Shown: positions 54,684-63,175 of the stretch, in pieces | Position numbering within the stretch: the first letter of the stretch is position 1 | Layout of the letters: each line of letters opens with the position of its first letter | Assembly (NCBI GenBank): GCA_013141115.1 | Contig: JABFRP010000002.1 | Coordinates: 310,001 to 374,000, forward strand | Direction of reading: 5' to 3' | Length of the DNA stretch: 64,000 nucleotides | From: Ferruginibacter sp. | GTDB taxonomy: Bacteria > Bacteroidota > Bacteroidia > Chitinophagales > Chitinophagaceae | The notes under the pieces: generated by a model | Database searches by the model: none | Seen by the model: only the letters and a program-made list of their open reading frames with translations | Told to the model about the DNA's origin: nothing | Made by a program: the position numbers and the translations under genes

Positions 54684-57248
54684 ATGAAAAGAGTTTTAGC
54701 ATTTTTATTAGCCCTGTTACCATTATTGGCAGTGGCACAACAAAATTATACGCAGCAATTGAGCGGCCGCGTAGTAAACGAACACGAAGAAGCGATACCT
54801 TCAGCAAGTGTATCGATAAAGGGAACTTCAGCAGGTACTGTTGCAGATGTTACCGGAAGGTTTTCGCTTACAATCAATCAAAAATTACCTTATACAATAG
54901 TAGTTTCTTCAACAGGATATATACCCAGGGAAGTTATAATTAAGGATACCGAAACAAACGATATATTAATTCATTTACAATCAAAGTACCAGCGTGATAC
55001 CATTATCATTACCTCAAGGCGCCGCAGGGAAGTACTGCAGGATGTTCCCATTCCTATTACAGTAATAGGTGGTAAACTGGTAGAAGATGCAGGAGCTTTT
55101 AATGTTAACCGTGTAAAAGAACTTATTCCCTCAGTGCAATTGTATACCTCTAATCCACGCAATACCGGTGTAAATATTCGTGGTATAGGTTCGCCATTCG
55201 GCCTAACCAATGATGGCCTTGATCCGGGTGTGGGTATTTATGTAGATGGTGTATATTATGCCCGCCCTGCAGCAGCAACATTTGACTTTATTGATATTGA
55301 TCAGATAGAAGTTTTACGTGGCCCGCAAGGAACTTTATATGGCAAGAATACTACAGCCGGTGCCATTAGTATAACCACACACAAACCAAGTTTTAAACCC
55401 GGAGGCTCTTTTGAAGTAAGCTATGGTAATTACGGTTACGTTCAGGCTAAAGCATCTATCACCGGCCCTTTAAGCAAAAAGCTTGCGGCACGTTTTTCTT
55501 TTTCGGGTACACAGCGTGATGGCTTAGTTGATAATGTACGCACTTTAAAGAAAACAAACGATATTAATAACCTTGGTCTTCGTGGCCAGTTACTATATAA
55601 ATTATCTGACAAAACAAGCATTATATTAAGTGGCGATAACTCACGCCAGCGCCCTGATGGTTATGCACAGGTGGTAGCGGGTGTTGTTAAAACAAAACGT
55701 GCAGGTTACCGCCAGTTTGATTCCATCATTGCGGCCCTCAATTATCAATTGCCAAGCCGCAATGCTTTCGACAGAAAAATTGACCATGACGTTCCCTGGA
55801 ATTCGGGTAACGACTTAGGTGGTGTGTCGCTAAATGTTGATAGCAAAATAGGGCCAGGCACATTAACTTCTACCACAGCCTGGCGTTACTGGAATTGGGA
55901 TCCGTCTAACGACAGGGACTTTACCGGATTACAAGCTCTGGCTAAATCTCAAAATCCTGCTAAGCATAAAAACTGGTCACAGGAGTTTAGATATGCAGGT
56001 GAGTTCTCCTCCCGTTTAAGTGGTGTGGTGGGTTTATTTTATATTGACCAGGAAGTAAAAATTACAGGTACTGAAGAGTCAGGGAGAGATCAATGGCGCT
56101 TTTCGCAAAGTTCTACAAGCAATAACTGGAAAACACCGGGGCTTTTGGATGGATATGGTATTAACACCAATGCCTCCATCAAATCTCAAAGTGCCGCAGC
56201 ATTTGCAAACGTAGATTGGGAAGTAATAGATCGTTTACATGTATTACCCGGTATTCGCTTAAACTATGATAAGAAGGTAGTGAGTTACAACAGGAAAACA
56301 TACGGTGGTTTACAAACTAATGATGCTGCATTACTGGCTATAAAGAGAGGTGTGTATGCCGACCAGGCTTATGATGCCAATGCTGATGAGACCAACCTCA
56401 CTTATCAAATTACTGTAGCGTATAAAGCAGATAAGCGCATTAATGCTTTTGCAACTTATGCTACCAGCTTTAAGCCTGTAGGCGTTAATGTGGCGGGTTT
56501 GCCCACCCTTACTAACGGTGATGCTGATGTTGATCTGTCGGTTATTAAACCCGAAGATGTTAAGACGGTACAAGTTGGTGTTAAAACCAGCCCCTTTGAT
56601 AATTTCACCCTCAATTTAACTTTCCATAATTCTGATATTAAAGATTATCAAACCAATGTGCAATCGCCGCAGTTAGGTGTTAACCGTGGCTATATTGCTA
56701 ATGCCGAAAAAGTAAATGTAAAAGGTTTGGAACTTGATGCCAACATCAAAGCTAATCAAAGCTTTACCTTTTACGGAGCTGTTGCTTATACAGATGCCAA
56801 ATATGTTAAGTTTACCAATGCACCATTACCGCTGGAAGAAACAGGATTAACAGTAAATAATGTGCAAGTAGCTTTTAAAGATATTTCGGGTGGAGCGCTT
56901 CCTGGTATTTCTAAATGGGCGGGATCATTGGGCGGAGAGTTTACTACTCCAACTGCTTTCTTAGGTAAAGCCGGTAAATTCTTTACTGCAATAGAAAGTT
57001 TTTACCGCTCTTCATTCTCTTCCAGCGCATCACCTTCGGCATTTTTAAATATAGATGGCTATACATTGGTTAACGGAAGACTTGGTTTCAGGTCGGTTAA
57101 TGGATTATCTGTTTTTGTATGGGGGCGTAATTTGTTCAACAAAGATTATTACGAACAACTATTACCTGCAGGTGGTAATGCCGGCCATTATGGAGCTGTT
57201 TTAGGAGACCAAAGAACTTACGGCGCAACTTTACGCTACACATTCTAA
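54684..57248 (+). CDS. TonB-dependent outer-membrane receptor
   Basis: 854 residues. Signal peptide (about 1-19), carboxypeptidase-regulatory-like domain ('LSGRVVNEHEEAIPSASVSI', about 26-105), plug domain ('GVNIRGIGSPFGL', 'IDQIEVLRGPQGTLYGKNTT', about 110-235) and a 22-strand-type barrel ending in 'RTYGATLRYTF' with the usual terminal Phe. It has no SusD partner and lacks the SusC 'VVVVGYGT' signature, so it is a siderophore/cobalamin-type importer. Position between two sulfur operators suggests uptake of an organosulfur compound or sulfate-ester ligand, but the ligand is unknown. Confidence 0.9.
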   Translation: MKRVLAFLLALLPLLAVAQQNYTQQLSGRVVNEHEEAIPSASVSIKGTSAGTVADVTGRFSLTINQKLPYTIVVSSTGYIPREVIIKDTETNDILIHLQSKYQRDTIIITSRRRREVLQDVPIPITVIGGKLVEDAGAFNVNRVKELIPSVQLYTSNPRNTGVNIRGIGSPFGLTNDGLDPGVGIYVDGVYYARPAAATFDFIDIDQIEVLRGPQGTLYGKNTTAGAISITTHKPSFKPGGSFEVSYGNYGYVQAKASITGPLSKKLAARFSFSGTQRDGLVDNVRTLKKTNDINNLGLRGQLLYKLSDKTSIILSGDNSRQRPDGYAQVVAGVVKTKRAGYRQFDSIIAALNYQLPSRNAFDRKIDHDVPWNSGNDLGGVSLNVDSKIGPGTLTSTTAWRYWNWDPSNDRDFTGLQALAKSQNPAKHKNWSQEFRYAGEFSSRLSGVVGLFYIDQEVKITGTEESGRDQWRFSQSSTSNNWKTPGLLDGYGINTNASIKSQSAAAFANVDWEVIDRLHVLPGIRLNYDKKVVSYNRKTYGGLQTNDAALLAIKRGVYADQAYDANADETNLTYQITVAYKADKRINAFATYATSFKPVGVNVAGLPTLTNGDADVDLSVIKPEDVKTVQVGVKTSPFDNFTLNLTFHNSDIKDYQTNVQSPQLGVNRGYIANAEKVNVKGLELDANIKANQSFTFYGAVAYTDAKYVKFTNAPLPLEETGLTVNNVQVAFKDISGGALPGISKWAGSLGGEFTTPTAFLGKAGKFFTAIESFYRSSFSSSASPSAFLNIDGYTLVNGRLGFRSVNGLSVFVWGRNLFNKDYYEQLLPAGGNAGHYGAVLGDQRTYGATLRYTF

Positions 57249-57300
57249 TCAACTATCAAAATTTTTAATTTTAAAAAACAAAATAGTCTTTCATTTTTAG

Positions 57301-57421
57301 CATAGCAAGCAATCGTTAAAGGCGCCCTTATTCTTAAGGGGGCTTTACATAGCCCTGTGGCCGAGAGGAAAGGTTAGGATTTGCAAAATCTTTTACGTTG
57401 GTTCGAATCCAACCGGGGCGT
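57301..57421 (+). ncRNA. RNA unit 1: leader hairpin plus tRNA-like element
   Basis: Starts catagcaagcaatcgtta, then a hairpin (ggcgccctta, TTC loop, ttaagggggct, 57321-57344), then the tRNA-like part at 57351-57421. A second unit with the same order begins 191 bp later at 57492. Spacing from hairpin to tRNA-like part is 30 and 31 nt, so the order looks conserved. Confidence 0.5.
57351..57421 (+). tRNA. tRNA-Cys-like gene, anticodon GCA
   Basis: 71 nt with a cloverleaf: acceptor agccctg/cggggcg (6 of 7 pairs, position 1 A against G72), D arm gcc...ggt, anticodon stem aggat/atctt with loop ttGCAaa (57383-57385), T arm gttgg-ttcgaat-ccaac, and discriminator U73, a cysteine identity base. The A1-G72 mismatch and short D arm are unusual, so it could be a functional variant, a pseudo-tRNA or a sensor RNA. 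Confidence 0.55.
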
Positions 57422-57491
57422 CAAAATAAAATTACAGTCAATACAGTTTTACAATAAAATTTAACCGACTAAACTAAAACGATTACAAGAG

Positions 57492-57609
57492 CATAGCAAA
57501 CGATCGTTACGGCGCCCTTAGTCTTAAGGATGCCCTTAAATAGCTCTGGCCTTTGGAGGCTACGTGATCTCATAAATTACAGATGGTGGTTCGAATCCAT
57601 TCAGAGCGT
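57492..57609 (+). ncRNA. RNA unit 2: leader hairpin plus tRNA-like element
   Basis: catagcaaacgatcgtta, then hairpin ggcgccctta, GTC loop, ttaaggatgcc (57511-57534), then the tRNA-like part (57542-57609). Compared with unit 1, the acceptor stem changes on both sides (agccctg/cggggcg to agctctg/cagagcg) and pairing is kept. Confidence 0.5.
57542..57609 (+). ncRNA. tRNA-like element with CAU anticodon
   Basis: 68 nt. Acceptor agctctg/cagagcg (6 of 7 pairs, A1-G72 mismatch as in unit 1), anticodon stem gtgat/attac with loop ctCATaa (57571-57573), T arm ggtgg-ttcgaat-ccatt, U73. The D arm is truncated and the position-8/9 linker differs (gc in place of the usual ug). CAU normally means Met or modified Ile, but MetRS prefers A73, so this may not be a working tRNA. 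Confidence 0.4.
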
Positions 57610-57656
57610 CAAAAGAAAAAATTATAACTTGCAATAAAATACAATTACAAGTACTG

Positions 57657-58424
57657 ATGACAAAGAAACTATTTACAACAATTACCTTAAGCATTATTGC
57701 AATTTTGTTTTGCAGCAATATCAATGCACAGGTAAAACAAACGGAAGATGTAAATCAAATTTGGACAGGATATTTTAACCAAACCCGCTTTACCAATAAA
57801 CTGGGTATGTGGGCGGATCTGCATTTACGAACCAAAGAAGATTTTGCCACTAATTTTTCTACAGGTATTGTAAGGCTGGGGCTTACTTACTACATTAATG
57901 ATGTTACAAAATTTACATTAGGCTACGCTTATGTAAATCATTTTCCGGCAGATGCACATAAAAAAATATCGCAGCCCGAACACCGGCCCTGGCAGCAAAT
58001 TCAATGGCATACCAAATACGGTAAAAAAAGAATGATGCAATGGTTCCGGCTGGAAGAACGGTACCGGCGAAAAATATTAAACGATTCCACATTGGCCAAT
58101 GGCAGCAGCTTTAACTGGAAACTGCGTTACAATATCTGGTACGATATACCACTTACAAAAAAAGGTATTGTGCCCAAAGCCTGGTCTTTTGTATTGAATG
58201 ACGAGTTGCATATTAATTTTGGTAAACAAATAGTGAATAATTATTTTGACCAGAACCGCTTTTTTGCAGGATTTAAATACCAGCTCTCTGATCACAATAA
58301 CCTGCAGTTTGGCTACATGAATGTATTTGTACAAACTGCGGCAGGTAATAAGTACAGAAATATTAATGCTGCAAGGGTATTCTTCTTTCAAAATTTAGAC
58401 TTGAGGAAAAAGAAAACACTATAA
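57657..58424 (+). CDS. DUF2490 protein (outer-membrane barrel-like)
   Basis: 255 residues. Signal peptide (about 1-24), then strands typical of DUF2490 ('NQIWTGYFNQTRFTNKLGMWADLHLRTKED', 'FTLGYAYVNHF', 'NLQFGYMNVFVQ'). The family is predicted to form an outer-membrane barrel of unknown function. The gene starts 48 bp after the second tRNA-like element and is 27 bp before the aldo/keto reductase. Confidence 0.82.
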   Translation: MTKKLFTTITLSIIAILFCSNINAQVKQTEDVNQIWTGYFNQTRFTNKLGMWADLHLRTKEDFATNFSTGIVRLGLTYYINDVTKFTLGYAYVNHFPADAHKKISQPEHRPWQQIQWHTKYGKKRMMQWFRLEERYRRKILNDSTLANGSSFNWKLRYNIWYDIPLTKKGIVPKAWSFVLNDELHINFGKQIVNNYFDQNRFFAGFKYQLSDHNNLQFGYMNVFVQTAAGNKYRNINAARVFFFQNLDLRKKKTL

Positions 58425-58451
58425 ATTATTTAACTAAGAAAAACAACAATC

Positions 58452-59342
58452 ATGGATAAAATATATTTAAGCGATGCAGGCCCCAAAGTTTCTCCTGCTA
58501 TTTATGGCTTCTGGAGGTGGAGTACAGAAGTGGATAATACAGTAGAAACAATGGAAAAAATTGTGAACCTGTGTCTTGAGCTGGGCATAAATACTTTTGA
58601 CCATGCAGATGTGTACGGCTCGTGGAAAAGTGAAGAAGTGTTTGGTAAAGTGCTGGCACAAAGATCTTTTAAAAGAGAAGATATTGTGTTGTTTACCAAA
58701 TGCGGATTAAATATTCCCAACCCGGGGAATCCTGATATCCGTATTAAACATTATAATACTTCTAAAGAACATATTGTACAAAGCGTGGATAATTCTTTAC
58801 GCAAATTAAAGACCGACTATATCGATATTTTTTTATTGGATCACCTGGATCCTGTTTCTAATTTGGAAGAAACCGCCCTGCAACTTGACCAGTTAAGAAG
58901 CTCGGGTAAAATAAAAAATATCGGTGTTGCCAACTTTACTGTTTTTCAACACCAGTTGCTGGCTTCTTATTTAAGAACACCGATCGTTACCAACCATATC
59001 GAATTAAATTTATTAAATACGGCTGCATTAGATAATGGCCAGCTGGACTATATCAAACAAAAATACATGCGGCCATTAGTATCTGCCCCACTTGCAGGCG
59101 GACGAATAGAAACCGGTACCGATAAACTAGCCATAAGAGTGCATCAGAAACTGGAAGATATTGGTAAAAAATATGGTGCCAATGTAGAATCAACTGCTGT
59201 AGCATGGTTAATTAAATTAGGCGCCTTACCTATTATTGGCACTACCAACGAACAAAGAATAAGAAATATCGTAAATGCTTTTTCTGTCGATCTGGACAGG
59301 CAGGATTGGTACGAATTATACCTGGCTTCCAAAGGCGAATAA
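58452..59342 (+). CDS. Aldo/keto reductase (YdhF-like)
   Basis: 296 residues. TIM-barrel catalytic residues: Asp and Tyr in 'FDHADVYGSW', Lys in 'VLFTKCGLNI', and the His-like position in 'IFLLDHLDP'; NADPH site near 'PIIGTTNEQRIRN'. It reduces aldehydes or ketones with NADPH; substrate unknown. Probably in one transcript with the DUF2490 gene. Its link to sulfur metabolism rests on position only. Confidence 0.88.
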   Translation: MDKIYLSDAGPKVSPAIYGFWRWSTEVDNTVETMEKIVNLCLELGINTFDHADVYGSWKSEEVFGKVLAQRSFKREDIVLFTKCGLNIPNPGNPDIRIKHYNTSKEHIVQSVDNSLRKLKTDYIDIFLLDHLDPVSNLEETALQLDQLRSSGKIKNIGVANFTVFQHQLLASYLRTPIVTNHIELNLLNTAALDNGQLDYIKQKYMRPLVSAPLAGGRIETGTDKLAIRVHQKLEDIGKKYGANVESTAVAWLIKLGALPIIGTTNEQRIRNIVNAFSVDLDRQDWYELYLASKGE

Positions 59343-59415
59343 TTATTTCTATCAACATTAAAATGGGATTAAACTTTTTATAATAAAATAAAAATGGCCG
59401 GGTTGTATTCAAATA

Positions 59416-59434
59416 GTCTATAATTTTGGTAGAC
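59416..59434. promoter_or_regulatory. 19-bp palindromic operator, site F
   Basis: GTCTATAATTTTGGTAGAC, 33 bp before the small gene at 59468. A good -7 box is not evident downstream. The last of six copies. Confidence 0.7.
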
Positions 59435-59467
59435 TATTTGAGTAGCCTTACAAAATAAAAACTTTAA

Positions 59468-59743
59468 TTGATGATCTTATCATACAACAATATGCAACAA
59501 CTTTTACCTTCCATAATTGAAGGGCAGGTGATTTGCAATGCCGACATACCTGTTGGTGGTGCCCATGTATATTTTGTTCCCAGGCTGGAAGAATCTATCA
59601 CTACAGATGAAGGTGCATTTAAAATTGCCACCTGGATGCCATTACCAATAACATTAATTATTTGTCATAAAAATTACCAGAGCTGCAAGCTTACCGTTTC
59701 AAACACTGCACAAAAACTGGTCATCAAATTAAAGGAAAAATAA
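59468..59743 (+). CDS. Small carboxypeptidase-regulatory-like domain protein
   Basis: 91 residues. One domain of the carboxypeptidase-D-regulatory-like type ('IIEGQVICNADIPVGGAHVY', 'ITTDEGAFKIATWMP', 'LVIKLKEK') with no signal peptide. These domains normally sit at the start of larger exported proteins; a free-standing copy is unusual. Cys occurs three times. Located under operator F and 9 bp before the desaturase gene, so the two probably share a transcript. Confidence 0.6.
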   Translation: MMILSYNNMQQLLPSIIEGQVICNADIPVGGAHVYFVPRLEESITTDEGAFKIATWMPLPITLIICHKNYQSCKLTVSNTAQKLVIKLKEK

Positions 59744-59752
59744 AATTGCCTT

Positions 59753-60961
59753 ATGCACATCAATATTCTTGGATTTGCGATCCCCCTATTTGTTGGTTTA
59801 ATTTTAACCGAATATGTCATTTCCAAAAAGAAAGGGCTACCCTATTTTAATTTGCACAGTTCTATTGCCAACATTAGTATTGGTATTGCCGAAAGGCTGG
59901 CTGATGTTTTTGTGGCTGGTATATTTTATTATGTATACGATACTGTGCAGAAAAATTATGGGCTATTTAATATTAACTCCGGTGTATTTGTATGGATACT
60001 GTTGTTTTTAGCTACCGATTTTATCTGGTACTGGTATCATCGTCTGGGACATGAAATAAATATTTTCTGGATGGCGCACATTGTACACCACCAGAGCGAA
60101 GATTATAATTTAACTGTATCGGCACGTATAACCGTTTTCCAGGCCATACTACGTCATGGCTTTTGGCTGATACTACCATTGCTGGGTTTCAATGCCGGCA
60201 TGATAACAATAATACTTTTAGTACATGGCCTGTATCCATTCTTTATTCATACCCGTTTAATTGGCAAGCTGGGCATACTGGAATATATTTTAGTTACACC
60301 ATCACATCACCGTGTACACCATGCCAGCAACGAAAAATATTTAGATAAAAATTATGGCGATGTCCTCATCATCTGGGATAAACTGTTTGGCACTTTCCAA
60401 AAAGAAGAGGAAGCCCCGGTATATGGATTAACCAAACCGCTGAACACCTATAGTTTTCTATGGCAGCATTTTCATTTTTTTATAGAAATTGGGCTTGCCG
60501 TAAAACATACCCGTGGCTTTACAAAAAAACTAAAAGTGCTATTTGGCAAACCCGAAAAAGTAGACCCCTCTCTTCGTAAAAAGGCAGAGGAGATATTCAG
60601 CATTCGTCAAAGCCAGGTAACCATTGACAAGCCATTGAACAAGTATGTAGTTTGGCAAATGATCGTTTTGCTGATCAGCCTTTCTGTTTTTATTTTATTT
60701 GAGCAGTACACTTCTGTTAAAATAAAAGTGGCTTTTTCGCTGGTTACTATTTTAACACTCATTAATTGCGGCGCCATAATGGAACAAAAGCGCTGGGTAT
60801 TTTATATGGAATATATCAGGTTAGCAGTATTACTCTATTTGCCTTTTTACTCTACCAGTTACTGGCAAATGAAAACAGCACTCATCATTTTTGTATTGTG
60901 TATAATCATTTCTTACTACAACACTTTGCAGAAAAACTATTACCGTTATGTATTAAAATAA
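59753..60961 (+). CDS. Sterol desaturase/fatty acid hydroxylase family protein
   Basis: 402 residues. Several membrane segments, with di-iron His boxes 'WYHRLGHE', 'HIVHHQSEDYN' and 'HHRVHHASNEKYLDKNYGD'. The family hydroxylates or desaturates lipids in the membrane using oxygen and electrons. The C-terminal part (about 295-402) adds further membrane helices not needed for catalysis. Under operator F with the 91-aa gene, so it may be sulfur-regulated (inference); a role in sulfonolipid modification would fit Bacteroidota but is unproven. Confidence 0.82.
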   Translation: MHINILGFAIPLFVGLILTEYVISKKKGLPYFNLHSSIANISIGIAERLADVFVAGIFYYVYDTVQKNYGLFNINSGVFVWILLFLATDFIWYWYHRLGHEINIFWMAHIVHHQSEDYNLTVSARITVFQAILRHGFWLILPLLGFNAGMITIILLVHGLYPFFIHTRLIGKLGILEYILVTPSHHRVHHASNEKYLDKNYGDVLIIWDKLFGTFQKEEEAPVYGLTKPLNTYSFLWQHFHFFIEIGLAVKHTRGFTKKLKVLFGKPEKVDPSLRKKAEEIFSIRQSQVTIDKPLNKYVVWQMIVLLISLSVFILFEQYTSVKIKVAFSLVTILTLINCGAIMEQKRWVFYMEYIRLAVLLYLPFYSTSYWQMKTALIIFVLCIIISYYNTLQKNYYRYVLK

Positions 60962-61291
60962 AACTACCGACAAAATACAGCTGGTAAAATCAGCCAGTTT
61001 ATTTCTGACGCAAGTGTTCCGCTTTAGCGGCTTACTTGATGCCACTTGATTCTGCCGGAACGAGTCTGGGTTTAGAAAAAAATGTTGATTATATTTACTA
61101 CAGTTTAATACAGCAGCGCCATTGATTAATAATACTAATGAACATGGGTTGCTAACAATTGAGCATTTGTAATACTAAATCCGGACACAGTCCGGCAGAA
61201 TAAGTAGACACAGGTGATCCTTCGGAACACCTGCGCCAGAGGATGATCCTTCGGAATAACTGCGCCAAGGGGGGTAAAACATCAACAAACA
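60962..61291. repeat. Intergenic region with several short palindromes
   Basis: 330 bp without a clear gene. Palindromes include caagtgttccgctttagcgg...cttacttg, ccggacacagtccgg and caggtgatccttcggaacacctg. They look like small dispersed repeats. The region marks the change from the sulfur cluster to the accessory end. Confidence 0.5.
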
Positions 61292-61792
61292 ATGAAAATG
61301 GGACAACAGAAATTATTGAGGGAAAAAGTAATTAAGCTTTTTTATTTTTTGGCTTGCTACTTTTCTGTTTCGGGATGCAAATTTGATGAGAAGGTAATAA
61401 ACTATTTCATTCCTAGGGATTTTACAGGAAACATAGCTATAATATACAACAATGATTATCATTCTTGTGATGAAAGTTTAGTTAATTACCAAATACCAAA
61501 CGATGGTATACTGAAAGTTAAGTGTAGCTTCACTGATGGGGCGATAATTTCTAATTATATTCAAGAAAATAGCCTAGGCAATTACGACACATTAGACGTA
61601 GAAAATCCAGTTTTTAAACATGATACATCAAAAAATAGAATTTACTTTCCTAGAATTTTAAGTTTTTCTAAAGGAGTATCTAAAGAAGTTTATGTAAAAA
61701 CATTTTACATAGGCAAAGAAAAGGCTTCGAACTTGGAAAAAGATAGATTTTTTTTTGAGCGACGTCTCGAAGATTTAATAATTACTAAATAG
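61292..61792 (+). CDS. Hypothetical lipoprotein
   Basis: 166 residues. Basic N-terminus, hydrophobic stretch and lipobox 'FSVSGC', so a lipoprotein of the envelope. The mature region is beta-strand-rich and not recognised ('FIPRDFTGNIAIIYNNDYHS', 'SFSKGVSKEVYVKTFYIG'). Codon use is more AT-rich than the sulfur genes by eye. It lies next to the REP/RAYT block, so it may belong to an acquired segment. Confidence 0.55.
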   Translation: MKMGQQKLLREKVIKLFYFLACYFSVSGCKFDEKVINYFIPRDFTGNIAIIYNNDYHSCDESLVNYQIPNDGILKVKCSFTDGAIISNYIQENSLGNYDTLDVENPVFKHDTSKNRIYFPRILSFSKGVSKEVYVKTFYIGKEKASNLEKDRFFFERRLEDLIITK

Positions 61793-61888
61793 GAAGTTGG
61801 GCTTTCGTGGCAATGGGTCAGAAATGTTGTTACAAAAATAAACAATTAATTATCAGAATTAATTAAGCTTCACTGTTGGAGGTATCTT

Positions 61889-61937
61889 CGCCTTCGTTGG
61901 TAGCCAAGCTTCAACCAGCACGAGCCCTTGTTGGTAT
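61889..61937 (+). repeat. REP-like sequence copy 1
   Basis: Begins cgccttcgttggtagccaag and ends cttgttggtat. Nearly identical to the copy at 62580 and, inverted, to the one at 63447. These belong to the RAYT transposase as its REP sequences. Confidence 0.7.
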
Positions 61938-62093
61938 CGAAGCAAGGATAGTAAGCGTTGGCGTACCAACAACAACGGGCAAAACAAAAAGAGCCGCAAT
62001 TAAAAATAGCCATCGCTGCAAGTTTTACAACAAGGTTTTGTTACTAAAGCTGTCAACTTTCACCCATAATAATTTTTCAAAATAATGTAAGGC

Positions 62094-62456
62094 TTAATCA
62101 TCAGCGTTAGTAAGTATACCAAAATCATCAATACCTGTGGCATAAAACTTTGCAGAGGAGTAATAGTAATCTTCTGGTAAAGTACACAAACCTGCTTTCA
62201 CAGGATTGTACTGAATATACTCAAGTTTCTGATTAAACACTTTAGAAGAACGCAATTCAATTGATAATGAATTACGTTCCCAAAATTGATACGTTCTATC
62301 TTTTGCAGCTACTTTAAATTGCTCTAGCAGAACAAGATTATTTTTCTGTAAATCTATTTTAAATTCTTGAGCCGTATACTTTAATAAACTATGCTGTATG
62401 GTTTGTAATGTTTGCCCTGGTAGCGGCTGCCATATCAGGTGCAGATGGTTATTCAT
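62094..62456 (-). pseudogene. Truncated REP-associated tyrosine transposase (RAYT)
   Basis: The C-terminal 120 residues of the RAYT at 62785-63306, 118 identical. The first ~50 residues are missing; upstream in frame a TAA occurs just beyond 'RIKLYAFVI'. The HxH motif is still present ('MNNHLHLIW'), but the residue before the catalytic Tyr region is changed: 'YIQYNPVKAGL' versus 'YIHYNPVKAGL'. Very unlikely to be active. Confidence 0.8.
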
Positions 62457-62486
62457 TATGACAAATGCATAGAGTTTTATTCTTTA

Positions 62487-62531
62487 GCCTTTGTTGGTAG
62501 CCAAGCTTCCCTCAGCACGAGCCGTTGGTAT
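62487..62531 (+). repeat. REP-like sequence copy 2 (degenerate)
   Basis: gcctttgttggtagccaagc then a variant middle (ttccctcagcacgagccg). It lies between the two duplicated units with ~50 bp of extra sequence. Confidence 0.6.
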
Positions 62532-62579
62532 GCAGCCAAGCTCCATGTGCGGCGGCGTGCCGAACTGTATTTCCTTCCT

Positions 62580-62627
62580 CGCCTTTGTTGGTAGCCCAGC
62601 TTCAACCAGCACGAGCCGTTGTTGGTA
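62580..62627 (+). repeat. REP-like sequence copy 3
   Basis: cgcctttgttggtagcccag...ccgttgttggtat, start of duplication unit 2. Confidence 0.7.
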
Positions 62628-63175
62628 TCGAAGCAAGGATAGTAAGCGTTGGCGTACCAACAACAACGGGCAAAACAAAAAGAGCCGCAATTAAAAATAG
62701 CCATCGCTACAAGTTTTACAACAAGGTTTTGTTACTAAAGCTGTCAACTTTTACCCATAATAATTTTTCAAAATAATGTAAGGCTTAATCATCAGCGCTA
62801 GTAAGTATACCAAAATCATCAATACCTGTGGCATAAAACTTTGCAGAGGAGTAATAGTAATCTTCTGGTAAAGTACACAAACCTGCTTTCACAGGATTGT
62901 AATGAATATACTCAAGTTTCTGATTAAACACTTTAGAAGAACGCAATTCAATTGATAATGAATTACGTTCCCAAAATTGATACGTTCTATCTTTTGCAGC
63001 TACTTTAAATTGCTCTAGCAGAACAAGATTATTTTTCTGTAAATCTATTTTAAATTCTTGAGCCGTATACTTTAATAAACTATGCTGTATGGTTTGTAAT
63101 GTTTGCCCTGGTAGCGGCTGCCATATCAGGTGCAGATGGTTATTCATTATAACAAATGCATAGAGTTTTATTCTT
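62580..63175. repeat. Tandem duplication, unit 2 (596 bp)
   Basis: Near-identical to unit 1 at 61889-62484. Contains most of the complete transposase. Confidence 0.8.

Larger units (their letters stand above)
61889..62484. repeat. Tandem duplication, unit 1 (596 bp)
   Basis: Matches 62580-63175 with about 8 differences by eye. It carries a REP copy and a 5'-truncated transposase. Unit 2 has the complete transposase. Confidence 0.8.

Noticed and set aside
57351-57421. tmRNA tRNA-like domain
   Set aside because: A normal anticodon arm is present and there is no tag-peptide region.
57298-57612. CRISPR array or integration (att) site at the tandem units
   Set aside because: Only two 191-bp-spaced copies, no regular short spacers, no cas gene, and no integrase or duplicated tRNA end nearby.
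61876-62776. Plus-strand ORFs at 61876-62085, 62491-62694 and 62525-62776 as genes
   Set aside because: They are open frames through REP copies repeated in both duplication units, lie downstream of the minus-strand transposase frames, and show no domain pattern.
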